Positions 16,683 to 25,879 of a DNA stretch of 38,916 nt are shown here, one piece after another (position 1 is the first letter of the stretch; every line of letters begins with the position of its first letter). The notes under the pieces are model-generated. The model was given only the letters and a program-made list of their open reading frames with translations. It was not told where the DNA came from and searched no databases. Origin of the DNA: Pseudomonadales bacterium (lineage in GTDB: Bacteria > Pseudomonadota > Gammaproteobacteria > Pseudomonadales > Ketobacteraceae); the NCBI GenBank assembly GCA_002708905.1, contig PAPM01000004.1, positions 16,842 to 55,757 of the forward strand. Direction: 5' to 3'. Position numbers and translations under genes: made by a program.

Positions 16683-18152
16683 TCAGCTTACTTCAATCAG
16701 CTGCACCGTACCATCTGGCAGCACTTCGGCCATATGGCCTTCCGGCTCTTCCAGGAATTGTACCAGTACGAAAACACCGGCAGCACAACCTGCGATGACC
16801 ATAAAGAAGGTTGAAGCATCCACAAAAGACAGCACCGTGAGGAAGGTGACCGCACCAACATTGCCGTAGGCACCGGCCATACCGGCGATCTGTCCGGTCA
16901 TACGGCGCTGTACCAGAGGCACCATGGCGAACACTGCACCTTCACCGGCCTGCACGAAGAAAGAACAACACATGGTGGCCGCCACCGCGACCCAGATCCA
17001 CCAACCGGCGTCAATCTGGCTCAGCACCAGATAACCGACGGCCAGACCGGCAATCAGAATGCTCATGGTTTTCTTGCGCCCGAACTTATCACTGATCCAG
17101 CCACCACCGGGACGCGCCGCCAGGTTCATAAAGGCGAAGCCGGAAGCCAGCAAACCAGCCTTCACGGCGTCCAGGCCAAAGGTATCCATAAAGAACAGGG
17201 GCAACATGGAAACCACCGCCAGCTCAGAACCAAAGGTTACGAAGTAAGCCCAATCCAGTACCGCTACCTGCTTGAACTTGTAGCCCTGGGGCTGCGGCTG
17301 GGGATCGGTAAATAAGTGGCTGTTCACCTTGTAGATCTGGGTAACCTGGAACACAAACAGCACAACCAGGCCAATCCACAGCGCGGTAGCGGCGCCACCG
17401 GTTAACAGTTTCAGATTATCCGGTCCCAGCTTCCAGGTCAGCACCGCCAGCGCGATGTACATGGGAACATTCATGATCAGATAGAAATAGAAATCCTTTT
17501 TGGTGGTCACTTCCAGGCCGCCGGATTTTTTCGGTTTGAAATAGGTGGAACCTTTTGGTGTATTACGGGCTTTGAAATAGAAGAACACACCGTACACCAG
17601 CGCGATAACACCGGTGGAGGCAATCGCATAGCGCCAACCTTCAGGACCACCGAACAGCAAAGCTACTGTTGGCAAAGTCATAGCAGCCGCAGCGGAACCG
17701 AAATTACCCCAGCCACCATACACACCTTCCGCCAGGCCAACCTGCTTGGCAGGGAACCATTCACCCACCAGACGAATACCGATAACGAAACCGGCGCCCA
17801 CGAAGCCCAACAGGAAACGGCTCAGGGCCAGCATTTCATAACTGGTCGAGGAAGCAAACAGGAAACAAACAAAGGAGGACAATACCAGCAAACCGCTGTA
17901 AACATGGCGGGGTCCGAACTTATCCACCAGGATGCCAATGACGATGCGGGCGGGAATGGTCAGCGCCACGTTCAAAATCATCAGCGCTTTAACCTGCTGC
18001 TGGCTCAAATCAAAGGTTTCTTTAATAGCCGCCAGCAATGGCGCGTGACTGAACCAAACCACAAAGGTGATAAAGAAGGCCACCCAGGTCAGGTGCAAAG
18101 TACGAATACTGGGATTACTGAAATCCAGCAGATTCAATTTACCGCTACTCAT
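16683..18152 (-). CDS. nasA: Nitrate/nitrite transporter, MFS (NarK/NasA family)
   Basis: A 489-residue inner-membrane transporter that brings nitrate in for assimilation. The family marks are [10 protein letters not shown] in helix 1 and the two nitrate-signature glycine stretches, [28 protein letters not shown] in the first half and [19 protein letters not shown] in the second. About 12 helices are present. The start is the ATG at 18152, with AGGAGA 5 bases upstream; the frame opens 22 codons earlier, but that region contains the sigma-54 promoter. It is first in an operon with the kinase/phosphatase gene and divergent from the reductase genes. The symbol follows Pseudomonas usage. Confidence 0.94.
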   Translation of the reverse strand: MSSGKLNLLDFSNPSIRTLHLTWVAFFITFVVWFSHAPLLAAIKETFDLSQQQVKALMILNVALTIPARIVIGILVDKFGPRHVYSGLLVLSSFVCFLFASSTSYEMLALSRFLLGFVGAGFVIGIRLVGEWFPAKQVGLAEGVYGGWGNFGSAAAAMTLPTVALLFGGPEGWRYAIASTGVIALVYGVFFYFKARNTPKGSTYFKPKKSGGLEVTTKKDFYFYLIMNVPMYIALAVLTWKLGPDNLKLLTGGAATALWIGLVVLFVFQVTQIYKVNSHLFTDPQPQPQGYKFKQVAVLDWAYFVTFGSELAVVSMLPLFFMDTFGLDAVKAGLLASGFAFMNLAARPGGGWISDKFGRKKTMSILIAGLAVGYLVLSQIDAGWWIWVAVAATMCCSFFVQAGEGAVFAMVPLVQRRMTGQIAGMAGAYGNVGAVTFLTVLSFVDASTFFMVIAGCAAGVFVLVQFLEEPEGHMAEVLPDGTVQLIEVS

Positions 18153-18185
18153 TGGTCTCTCCTGAAAAAATGACCTCCACTGCAA

Positions 18186-18201
18186 AGCAACCGGTATGCC
18201 A
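18186..18201 (-). promoter_or_regulatory. Sigma-54 promoter of the nitrate/nitrite transporter operon
   Basis: On the minus strand TGGCATACCGGTTGCT fits TGGCAY-N5-TTGCW with the exact GG-N10-GC spacing. Transcription would start near 18175, about 22 bases before the start codon, leaving only a short leader. Confidence 0.85.
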
Positions 18202-18318
18202 TCACCAGAAAAGCGCACAAAAAAAGAGAAATGGCTTCTATTTTGGGTCTTGCTTGATCACAAATTAACAATAAAGCACCACTTAAGAGCGCAATTCGCC
18301 ATTTTTTGCATCTTTATG

Positions 18319-18410
18319 AAACACCAAACCAGGCGCCACTAATTAATTTATGCACTTTAAGTGAACCAAAAACCAATCACAGCTTCCCAATAAAGTGCAT
18401 TTTGGTGTTT
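18319..18410. promoter_or_regulatory. Paired inverted repeats in the divergent nitrate promoter region (possible NtrC enhancer sites)
   Basis: AAACACCAAA (18319-18328) is the exact complement of TTTGGTGTTT (18401-18410), and ATGCACTTTA (18350-18359) is the exact complement of TAAAGTGCAT (18391-18400). On the right the two arms join into one 20-base block; on the left they are 21 bases apart. The TGCAC/GTGCA and TGGTG cores resemble NtrC half-sites. The block lies midway between two divergent sigma-54 promoters, where activator sites are expected. The 18202-18441 spacer holds no gene. Confidence 0.55.
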
Positions 18411-18441
18411 GCCCTTCAACCCAAACGTTATCCAAAAGCAC

Positions 18442-18457
18442 TGGCATAGGCCTTGCT
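18442..18457 (+). promoter_or_regulatory. Sigma-54 promoter of the nitrate reductase operon
   Basis: TGGCATAGGCCTTGCT fits the -24/-12 consensus with GG-N10-GC spacing and is nearly identical to the opposing promoter at 18186-18201. It overlaps the first codons of the longest open frame, which shows that the true start codon is downstream. Confidence 0.87.
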
Positions 18458-18500
18458 AAATCCTGAGGGATACACGCGAAATTCAATGAGGCTTAGCGCT

Positions 18501-19766
18501 GTGAATACGGAAGGCAGTAAACCGAAGCTGGTATTTGTGGGAAACGGAATGGCCGGCACCCGCACACTGGAAGAGCTATTGACGCTCACTTCAGAAAAAT
18601 ACGACATCAGCGTCATTGGCGAAGAGCACATCGGCAACTATAACCGGATCATGCTATCCCCGGTTCTGGCCGGTGAGAAAACCATTGAAAACATCATCCT
18701 CAATGATGACGACTGGTACCGCCTCAACAACATCACCTTTTATAAAGGAGAGCAGGCGGTTGCCATTAACCGGGTGAAGCGCCTGGTCACCACTTCCAGC
18801 GGTAAACACATCCCCTACGATCGTCTGGTGCTCGCCACCGGATCGACGCCGTTTCGCATACCGGTTCCCGGCTGCGACCTGGAGAACGTACTCACCTTTC
18901 GCGATATCAAAGACGTTAACCGCATGCTGGAGCTGAGCCGCCATAAACAACATACGGCGGTCATCGGCGGTGGACTGCTGGGCCTGGAAGCCGCCAACGG
19001 GCTGCGCAAGCAGGGCATGGACGTTACTGTGGTACATGCTTACGACTCGATTCTGAATCGCCAGCTTGATAAAACAGCCTCCCGTTTGCTGCAGCACTCC
19101 CTGGAAGAAAAAGGCATTCGGTTCCTGATGAATGCCGCCACCGAATCCATTGCGGGCAACGACCGCAACGAAGTGACCCGGCTCGATTTTAAAGACGGCC
19201 GCCACCTGGATGTAGACATGGTGGTGATGGCCACCGGGGTCACACCCAACATTCAGCTGGCCAAGTCCTGCGGCCTGCAAACCGATCGCGGCATTCTGGT
19301 GAATGATGTTATGCAGACGTTTGACCCCGCCATTTATGCGGTGGGTGAATGCGTACAGCACCGCGGCCAACTGTTCGGACTAGTGGCCCCAGGTTACGAC
19401 CAGGCCCGGGTCTGCGCCAACCACCTGGCCGAGATGGGCATCGCCCGCTACATCCAGAAGGCGCTGGCGACCCAATTGAAGATCACCGGCATTCATGCGT
19501 TTTCCGCCGGGCAGTTCGATAATGTTGCCGACAGCGAAGAGATCACCTTTTTCGACGGGCAGCTGGGGCACTATAAAAAGCTGGTTCTGGTAGGAAACCA
19601 CTTGGTGGGGGCGGTATTATACGGCGACACTCAGGACGGCGGCTGGTTCTTTGAACTGATCCAGCAACAGACGGATATCTCCCCCATTCGGGATCAACTT
19701 ATTTTCGGCAAGGACTTCTGCCAGTGGCCGGAACAGGCGTCGAATCACCTGCCTGAAGCCGCCTGA
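18501..19766 (+). CDS. FAD/NAD(P)H oxidoreductase, electron-transfer subunit for assimilatory nitrate reductase
   Basis: A flavoprotein of about 421 residues, homologous to the N-terminal half of NirB. It probably passes electrons from NAD(P)H to the nitrate reductase encoded next. It has two dinucleotide folds (VFVGNGMAGTRTLEEL near the start and AVIGGGLLGLEAANGL in the middle), plus YDRLVLATGS and the FAD-binding AVGECVQHRGQLFGLVAPGYDQA. It lacks the BFD and siroheme domains of NirB. The frame runs back to 18453, but the sigma-54 promoter lies there. The GTG at 18501 has GAGG 9 bases upstream and gives the usual N-terminus; an ATG at 18486 is the alternative. It ends 9 bases before nasC. 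Equivalent genes are called nasB or nasC in different species. Confidence 0.88.
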   Translation: MNTEGSKPKLVFVGNGMAGTRTLEELLTLTSEKYDISVIGEEHIGNYNRIMLSPVLAGEKTIENIILNDDDWYRLNNITFYKGEQAVAINRVKRLVTTSSGKHIPYDRLVLATGSTPFRIPVPGCDLENVLTFRDIKDVNRMLELSRHKQHTAVIGGGLLGLEAANGLRKQGMDVTVVHAYDSILNRQLDKTASRLLQHSLEEKGIRFLMNAATESIAGNDRNEVTRLDFKDGRHLDVDMVVMATGVTPNIQLAKSCGLQTDRGILVNDVMQTFDPAIYAVGECVQHRGQLFGLVAPGYDQARVCANHLAEMGIARYIQKALATQLKITGIHAFSAGQFDNVADSEEITFFDGQLGHYKKLVLVGNHLVGAVLYGDTQDGGWFFELIQQQTDISPIRDQLIFGKDFCQWPEQASNHLPEAA

Positions 19767-19775
19767 CAGAAATAC

Positions 19776-22436
19776 ATGGCGTTCAACACAATGGCTAATA
19801 GAAGTACCTGTGCTTATTGCGGCGTGGGTTGTGGCATAGAGATACACACCAACGCCGACGGCACCCCCCGCGTTGAGGGCGACTTCGAGCACCCGGCCAA
19901 CTTCGGCAAGCTGTGCTCAAAGGGTTCCACCCTGGCTCACACCCTGACCGATGAAGGCCGTTTGCTGCACCCAATGATCAACGGCTTGCGGGCAAGCTGG
20001 GACCAGGCTGTAAGCTATGTGGCCAACGGGCTGAACAGAATCATTCAGGAGCACGGCCCCGATGCGGTGGCCTTTTACGTATCCGGCCAATTACTGACGG
20101 AAGACTATTACGTCGCCAACAAGCTGATGAAAGGCTTTATCGGCAGCGCCAACATCGACACCAATTCCCGGCTGTGTATGTCCTCTGCTGTGGCCGCCTA
20201 CAAACGGGCATTCGGCGAAGACAGCGTGCCGGCCAATTACCAAGACCTGGAAATTGCCGACCTGATAGTGTTGACCGGTTCCAACACCGCCTGGTGCCAT
20301 CCAATTTTGTTTCAACGCATCAAAGCCGCGAAACTGCAACGACCGGACATGAAAGTGGTGGTGATTGACCCCCGCCGCACTGCCACCTGCGAAATCGCCG
20401 ACCTGCATTTGCCCATTAAACCGGGCATGGATGTGGCACTGTTCAATGGCCTGCTGGGCTACCTTCATGCCAACGACAAAATCGACCCCGACTATATTGC
20501 TGCCCATTGCGAAGGGTTTGACGGGGCTCTGGCCAGCGCCCGGGCGGAAGGCGACCTGAGCCGGATCGCAGCACGCTGCGATCTATCGGAAACGGACGTC
20601 GCGACCTTTTATCAGTGGTTCGCCGCTATTGATCGCACCCTGACGTGTTTTTCCCAGGGCATCAACCAGTCCTCACAGGGAACCGATAAAGGCAACGCCA
20701 TCATTAACTGCCATCTTGCAACCGGACGCATCGGCAAACCCGGCGCCTCCCCCTTTTCCCTCACCGGTCAACCCAACGCCATGGGCGGTCGGGAGGTGGG
20801 CGGCCTGGCCAACCAGTTGGCTGCTCATATGGACTTCGATGAAGAGGACGTAGCGAAAGTCAGCGGCTTTTGGCGATCCCCCAACATCGCCCGCAAACCC
20901 GGCTTGAAAGCCGTGGACCTGTTTGACGCTGTAGCAGCGGGCAAGGTAAAAGCCGTTTGGGTGATGGGCACCAATCCCGCCGTTAGCCTGCCCAATGCCG
21001 GCAAAGTGGTGGAAGCCCTGCAAAAGGCTGAACTGGTTATCGTTTCAGACTGCATCGAAACCACGGACACCAGCACCTACGCCCAGGTCTTGCTGCCGGC
21101 AGCCGGCTGGGGTGAAAAGGACGGAACGGTCACCAACTCAGAACGGCGCATCTCCCGCCAGCGCGGTGCTATCGCACCGGCCGGGGAAGCCCGCCAGGAT
21201 TGGCGCATTCTCACCGACGTGGCAGCAGCCATGGGCTATGGTGAACACTTCCCCTATAAAACGGCAGCCGATGTCTTTCGGGAACACGCCCAACTCACCA
21301 CCCTGAACAGAAACAGTCATCGCAAACTGGACCTGGGTGCCCTGGATCAAATCACCGAGGCGGAGTACAACGGGATGGCGCCAGTACAATGGCCGACGCT
21401 GCCGAACATTGATAGCCAGCGTCTCTATGGCGACGGAAACTTCAGCACACCATCGGGGAAAGCATGTTTTATCGCAGTGCGCTGCCAGGGGGTAAGCAAT
21501 CCGGTAAGCACGGAATGGCCCCTGGCTTTGAATACCGGTCGCATCCGGGATCAGTGGCACACCATGACCCGCACCGCACTGGCACCGCCACTGAATGCCC
21601 ACAAGCCGGAGCCGTTCGTGGAAGTCCACCCTGATACAGCCACAGAATTCGGACTGGAAAACAACAAGCTCGCCCATCTCCAATCACCCTGGGGACAGGC
21701 CATCATGAAAGTAAACGTCACCGACAGCATGCGTAGAGGCGAGCTGTTTGTCCCCATGCACTGGAACGACCAGTGGGCGCGGGGCGCCCGCATCGGTGAA
21801 TTGGTCAACCCATCCGTCGACCCGGTTTCGGGGCAACCGGAGTCCAAACACACCCCCTGCAAAGCAGCAGCCTGGCAACCGCAATGGACTGCGATCATGC
21901 TGTCCCGGGAAAACCTGCCGCTCCCCAAATGTGATTATGCCGCTAAAATACGCGGCCAGAAGTTTTATCGATATGAGCTGGCCGGAACCGGCTCAACGGA
22001 AGACCTGATGGCTTTGGCACACAAGCTCGCCTGCACCGAAGCAAAACCGTCCATTGAGTATCGGGATTCCAAAAACCAGAACATCCGCTGCGCCTGGCTG
22101 GACCAGCAAGGGCTGGTTACCTGTCTTTATGTCGGGCCGGGTTCGTCAGGGATCATCGCCAACGCGGATCGCAATTGGCTGGCCAGCTTATTTGATAAGC
22201 CCGCCCTGGAACCTGTGGAACGCAAAGCGCTGTTGTCCGGCAAGAGTCCAGCGGGAGTGGAGGACTGCGGCCGCACCATTTGCGCCTGTTTTGGTGTCGG
22301 CGAAAAGACCATTCTGAAAGCGATCAAGCAGCACAACCTGACCGATGCGGCAGACGTCGGCAAACGACTCAAGGCCGGCACCAACTGTGGTTCCTGCGTG
22401 TCGGAAATCAAGAACCTGTTGCAACAGGCAGGCTAA
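19776..22436 (+). CDS. nasC: Assimilatory nitrate reductase catalytic subunit
   Basis: A cytoplasmic molybdenum enzyme reducing nitrate to nitrite for nitrogen assimilation. It has 886 residues. The N-terminal [4Fe-4S] ligands are C12, C15, C19 and C47, with the conserved K49. The molybdopterin core follows (NTNSRLCMSSAV-like stretch, VIDPRRTATCEIADLHL, LTGQPNAMGGREVGGLANQL). The C-terminus carries a BFD-like [2Fe-2S] domain with C836-x-C838 and C871-x2-C874, the probable entry point for electrons. There is no twin-arginine signal, consistent with a cytoplasmic assimilatory type. It is second in the operon after the flavoprotein. The start at 19776 has a weak ribosome site; a Met at residue 6 is possible. 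Confidence 0.96.
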   Translation: MAFNTMANRSTCAYCGVGCGIEIHTNADGTPRVEGDFEHPANFGKLCSKGSTLAHTLTDEGRLLHPMINGLRASWDQAVSYVANGLNRIIQEHGPDAVAFYVSGQLLTEDYYVANKLMKGFIGSANIDTNSRLCMSSAVAAYKRAFGEDSVPANYQDLEIADLIVLTGSNTAWCHPILFQRIKAAKLQRPDMKVVVIDPRRTATCEIADLHLPIKPGMDVALFNGLLGYLHANDKIDPDYIAAHCEGFDGALASARAEGDLSRIAARCDLSETDVATFYQWFAAIDRTLTCFSQGINQSSQGTDKGNAIINCHLATGRIGKPGASPFSLTGQPNAMGGREVGGLANQLAAHMDFDEEDVAKVSGFWRSPNIARKPGLKAVDLFDAVAAGKVKAVWVMGTNPAVSLPNAGKVVEALQKAELVIVSDCIETTDTSTYAQVLLPAAGWGEKDGTVTNSERRISRQRGAIAPAGEARQDWRILTDVAAAMGYGEHFPYKTAADVFREHAQLTTLNRNSHRKLDLGALDQITEAEYNGMAPVQWPTLPNIDSQRLYGDGNFSTPSGKACFIAVRCQGVSNPVSTEWPLALNTGRIRDQWHTMTRTALAPPLNAHKPEPFVEVHPDTATEFGLENNKLAHLQSPWGQAIMKVNVTDSMRRGELFVPMHWNDQWARGARIGELVNPSVDPVSGQPESKHTPCKAAAWQPQWTAIMLSRENLPLPKCDYAAKIRGQKFYRYELAGTGSTEDLMALAHKLACTEAKPSIEYRDSKNQNIRCAWLDQQGLVTCLYVGPGSSGIIANADRNWLASLFDKPALEPVERKALLSGKSPAGVEDCGRTICACFGVGEKTILKAIKQHNLTDAADVGKRLKAGTNCGSCVSEIKNLLQQAG

Positions 22437-22462
22437 CACCCGCACCACACTTTCGCCGGCCC

Positions 22463-22486
22463 TGTTGCCCGGGGAGCCGGGCAACA
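22463..22486 (+). terminator. Strong GC hairpin just after nasC
   Basis: TGTTGCCCGG (22463-22472) pairs with CCGGGCAACA (22477-22486) around the tetraloop GGAG. It starts 26 bases after the nasC stop. No T run follows, so it may protect the 3' end or work with Rho rather than terminate on its own. Confidence 0.5.
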
Positions 22487-22633
22487 AACACACTCACAGC
22501 ACAAACCGCGCCCCATTAGTTCACCCGCTTGCTTACCTATCACTTTTGAGCGCGTTGCAGCCATTTGCTGGACCCAACTCAACCAATATTTTTGCACCAT
22601 TAAAAAACACCCATTACCGTTTATCGCATCTTT

Positions 22634-22680
22634 AAAGTGCCTTTTAGGAATAACGAACAAGACCTTAAGGCACTTTTTTT
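22634..22680 (+). terminator. Intrinsic terminator between nasC and nirB
   Basis: AAAGTGCCTT (22634-22643) pairs with AAGGCACTTT (22667-22676), and the T tract runs 22674-22680. It lies upstream of the sigma-54 promoter of nirB, so it most likely ends nasC transcripts. If a promoter exists near 22500 it would act as an attenuator for nirB. Confidence 0.8.
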
Positions 22681-22789
22681 GTGCTCATTGTGGTGCACGG
22701 CGAACCAACAGAATGCATTTATCGATTTTTTGATCGTTTACGGCCGTTTTTGGTGGCTCTTACGGTTTTTTATAGGGCACAGGTTTTAT

Positions 22790-22805
22790 TGGCACATTAG
22801 CTGCT
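22790..22805 (+). promoter_or_regulatory. Sigma-54 promoter of nirBD
   Basis: TGGCACATTAGCTGCT fits TGGCAC-N5-TTGCW with one mismatch (C for the first T of the -12 box) and correct GG-N10-GC spacing. The start site would be near 22816, giving a leader of about 68 bases before nirB. Confidence 0.78.
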
Positions 22806-22883
22806 TTATCAGTTCCGAGAGTTATTACTAACAGGCCATACCGGGAGTATCGCCCCGGTTACAGTTAGAGAGCGGAGTCCATC

Positions 22884-25418
22884 GTGAGCAAGCAAAAATT
22901 AGTCGTTATCGGCAACGGCATGGTAGGCCAAAAATTCCTGGAGCAGTTCGCCTCAAAAGAGCAGGCTGCCAACTTCCAAATTACGACATTCTGCGAAGAG
23001 CCTCGCGCCGCTTACGATCGTGTGCATCTTTCAGAATACTTCAGCGGCAAAACGGCAGAAGACCTGTCCCTGGTACCGGAAGGTTTCTTCGATGCATCCA
23101 GCATTGATATCCGTCTGGGCGACAAAGCCGTAGCCATTGATCGCAAGAACAAGGAAGTGAAGTCCGCCACAGGCGACATCATTTCCTATGACAAGCTCGT
23201 GCTGGCCACGGGATCCTATCCGTTTGTACCTCCTATTCCAGGCAAAGATCGCCCCGAATGTTTGGTTTACCGAACCATCGAAGACCTGGAAGCCATTAAA
23301 GCCACCGCAGCCAAAAGTCGCGTTGGCGTGGTCGTCGGGGGCGGTCTGCTCGGTCTGGAAGCGGCCAAAGCGCTGAAAGACCTTGGATTGGAAACCCATG
23401 TGGTGGAATTTGCTCCGCGCCTGATGGCGGTGCAGATTGACGAAGGTGGCGGCAAGATGCTGCGCACCAAAATTGAAGAGCTGGGTGTGCAGGTACACAC
23501 CGGTAAAAACACTCAGGAAATTGTGGACGGCGAAGAGACCACCCTGCGTATGCATTTCGCAGACGGCAGCCACCTGGATACCGACCTGATCCTGTTCTCT
23601 GCCGGTATCCGTCCCCAGGACGAACTGGCCCGGCAGGCGGAACTTGAAATGGGTGAACGCGGTGGCATCGCGGTCAACAATTTCTGCCAGACCTCTGACG
23701 AAGACATCTTCGCCATTGGCGAGTGTGCACTGTGGAACAACCGCATCTTTGGTCTGGTAGCCCCCGGTTATCAAATGTCGCAAGTGGCCGCAGATGCCAT
23801 CAGCGGCGAATTCAGTTCTGAATTCAAGGGTGCCGATATGAGCACCAAACTGAAACTGATGGGCGTGGACGTGGCCAGCATCGGCGACGCCCACGGCATG
23901 ACCAAAGGTGCCCAAAGCTACATCTATACCGATGAACACAACCAGGTCTACAAAAAGATCGTGGTGAGTGAAGACGGCAAATATTTGTTGGGGGCCGTGC
24001 TGGTGGGTGAAGCCGAAGAATACGGCACCCTGCTGCAGATGATGTTGAACAACATCGAACTGCCGGAATTCCCCGACGCATTAATACTGCCCCAGCGTGG
24101 CGACTCCGCGGCGCCGGCCATGGGTGTGGACAAACTGCCGGACAGTGCCCAGATCTGTTCCTGCAACAACGTTTCCAAGGGCGATCTGTGCTGCGCGGTT
24201 CAAGGCGGCATCACCGAACTGGGCGAATTGAAATCCGCCACCAAAGCGGCCACTTCCTGCGGTGGTTGTGCCGCCCTGGTTGGCCAGGTGCTCAATGCCG
24301 AACTGGAAAAGCTCGGCATCGAAGTGAAGAAAGATCTGTGCGAGCACTTCCCCTACTCACGCCAGGAACTCTATCACCTGGTGCGCGTAGACGGCATTCG
24401 TTCCTTCGAAGAACTGATTGCCAAACACGGTAAAGGCAAAGGCTGCGATATCTGCAAACCAACCACCGCCTCTATCCTGGCCTCCTGCTGGAACGATCAC
24501 ATCATCGAACCCAAACTGGCTGGCCTGCAGGACACCAATGACTACTTCATGGCGAACATGCAGAAAGACGGCACCTATTCCGTCGTGCCCCGGGTACCCG
24601 GTGGTGAAATCACCCCGGACGGCCTGATTGCCATCGGCCAGATCGGCAAGAAATACAACCTGTACACCAAGATCACCGGCGGTCAGCGTATCGACCTGTT
24701 TGGTGCCAAGGTGAACGAACTGCCCTTGATCTGGAAAGAACTGATCGACGCCGGTTTTGAAAGCGGCCACGCCTACGGTAAATCCATGCGGACGGTGAAG
24801 AGCTGTGTCGGTTCCACCTGGTGTCGCTACGGCGTACAGGACAGTGTGGGTATGGCGATCCTGGTGGAACAGCGCTATCGCGGCATCCGCTCTCCGCACA
24901 AGGTCAAACTGGCCGTGTCCGGGTGTACCCGAGAATGTGCTGAAGCTCAGAGCAAGGACATCGGTGTCATCGCCACGGAAAAAGGCTGGAACCTGTATCT
25001 ATGTGGTAACGGCGGCATGAAACCCCGTCATGCCGATCTGTTTGCCTCCGATCTGGACGACGTTACCCTGATCAAGTACATCGACCGCTTCTTCATGTTC
25101 TACATTAAAACCGCAGATCGCCTGCAGCGTACCTCCGTCTGGATGGACAACCTGGAAGGCGGCCTGGACTACCTGCGCGATGTCATTATCAATGACTCAC
25201 TGGGTATCGGCGAGGAACTGGAAGCGCAGATGAATCACCTGGTAAATACCTACCAGTGCGAATGGAAAGCCACTGTTGAAGATCCTGAGAAGATGAAACG
25301 CTTCCGTCACTTCATCAACTCCGATGAAAGCGACAGCAATGTGGTATTCGTTAATGAGCGCGGCCAGATCCGTCCCGCCCGCGACGAGGAAAAACGCATT
25401 GACGCAGTCACCGTGTAA
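22884..25418 (+). CDS. nirB: NAD(P)H nitrite reductase, large subunit
   Basis: It reduces nitrite to ammonium with NAD(P)H in the cytoplasm. Its 844 residues are full length. An N-terminal FAD/NAD(P) domain (VVIGNGMVGQKFLEQF, VVGGGLLGLEAAKAL) is followed by a BFD [2Fe-2S] domain with C425, C427, C459 and C462. The siroheme/[4Fe-4S] domain has C641-x5-C647 and C681-x3-C685. It starts with GTG at 22884, with GGAG 6 bases upstream. It forms an operon with nirD, driven by the sigma-54 promoter at 22790. The N-terminal half is a paralog of the flavoprotein at 18501, which suggests one arose from the other by duplication and loss of the siroheme domain. Confidence 0.97.
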   Translation: MSKQKLVVIGNGMVGQKFLEQFASKEQAANFQITTFCEEPRAAYDRVHLSEYFSGKTAEDLSLVPEGFFDASSIDIRLGDKAVAIDRKNKEVKSATGDIISYDKLVLATGSYPFVPPIPGKDRPECLVYRTIEDLEAIKATAAKSRVGVVVGGGLLGLEAAKALKDLGLETHVVEFAPRLMAVQIDEGGGKMLRTKIEELGVQVHTGKNTQEIVDGEETTLRMHFADGSHLDTDLILFSAGIRPQDELARQAELEMGERGGIAVNNFCQTSDEDIFAIGECALWNNRIFGLVAPGYQMSQVAADAISGEFSSEFKGADMSTKLKLMGVDVASIGDAHGMTKGAQSYIYTDEHNQVYKKIVVSEDGKYLLGAVLVGEAEEYGTLLQMMLNNIELPEFPDALILPQRGDSAAPAMGVDKLPDSAQICSCNNVSKGDLCCAVQGGITELGELKSATKAATSCGGCAALVGQVLNAELEKLGIEVKKDLCEHFPYSRQELYHLVRVDGIRSFEELIAKHGKGKGCDICKPTTASILASCWNDHIIEPKLAGLQDTNDYFMANMQKDGTYSVVPRVPGGEITPDGLIAIGQIGKKYNLYTKITGGQRIDLFGAKVNELPLIWKELIDAGFESGHAYGKSMRTVKSCVGSTWCRYGVQDSVGMAILVEQRYRGIRSPHKVKLAVSGCTRECAEAQSKDIGVIATEKGWNLYLCGNGGMKPRHADLFASDLDDVTLIKYIDRFFMFYIKTADRLQRTSVWMDNLEGGLDYLRDVIINDSLGIGEELEAQMNHLVNTYQCEWKATVEDPEKMKRFRHFINSDESDSNVVFVNERGQIRPARDEEKRIDAVTV

Positions 25419-25472
25419 TCAACCAACGTACCACTCGTGATAAACGAGTATTAACACCAAGAGGATTTTAGC

Positions 25473-25820
25473 ATGAACGCAAAAGCAGAACTGTCCTGGG
25501 TGCCCGTGTGCGAACTGGATGACTTACTCACCAACGTTGGCGTGTGCGCCAAAGTCGCAGACAAACAAGTGGCCATTTTCAAAGTGGCCGAAGGTGATTC
25601 CTTTAACCTTTATGCCATCGACAACCACGATCCCTTCAGCAAGGCCAATGTGCTGTCGCGGGGCATCGTGGGAGATTTGAAAGGTCACAACGTAGTGGCA
25701 TCACCGATTTACAAACAGCACTTCTGCCTGGATACCGGCAAGTGCCTGGAAGACGATATCCAAATCCCGGTGTACAAGGTTCGCGAGAACGCCGGGAAAG
25801 TGGAAGTGTTTCTGGACTGA
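25473..25820 (+). CDS. nirD: Nitrite reductase small subunit
   Basis: A 115-residue partner of NirB. It has a Rieske-like beta fold without the iron-sulfur ligands (a single VCAKVADKQ stretch and no paired Cys-His motifs), as is normal for NirD. AGAGGA lies 7 bases before the ATG. It starts 54 bases after nirB in the same transcript. It is followed not by a simple terminator but by a run of strong hairpins (25825-26056). Confidence 0.95.
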   Translation: MNAKAELSWVPVCELDDLLTNVGVCAKVADKQVAIFKVAEGDSFNLYAIDNHDPFSKANVLSRGIVGDLKGHNVVASPIYKQHFCLDTGKCLEDDIQIPVYKVRENAGKVEVFLD

Positions 25821-25824
25821 TCAG

Positions 25825-25843
25825 TCTCCGGAAACACCGAAGA
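25825..25843 (+). other. Short hairpin directly after nirD
   Basis: TCT c CGG aaaca CCG a AGA folds on itself (25825-25843), and CAGTCT (25822-25827) could alternatively pair with AGACTG (25847-25852). No T tract follows. It is possibly the end of the nirBD message or the first element of the structured region that follows. Confidence 0.35.
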
Positions 25844-25879
25844 ATCAGACTGGGGTGATTGGCCTTACCTCAGTTTGGT

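Larger units (their letters stand above)
22437..22883. other. Intergenic region between nasC and nirB
   Basis: These 447 bases have no gene I can support. In order they hold a GC-rich hairpin (22463-22486), an intrinsic terminator (22634-22680) and a sigma-54 promoter (22790-22805). TGCACCA at about 22589 and TGGTGCA at about 22691 look like NtrC half-sites upstream of that promoter. Short frames here show no coding character. Confidence 0.7.

Noticed and set aside
18202-18500. ANTAR/NasT antitermination leader for the nitrate operons
   Set aside because: The sigma-54 promoters lie next to the genes, leaving leaders too short for a two-hairpin antiterminator.
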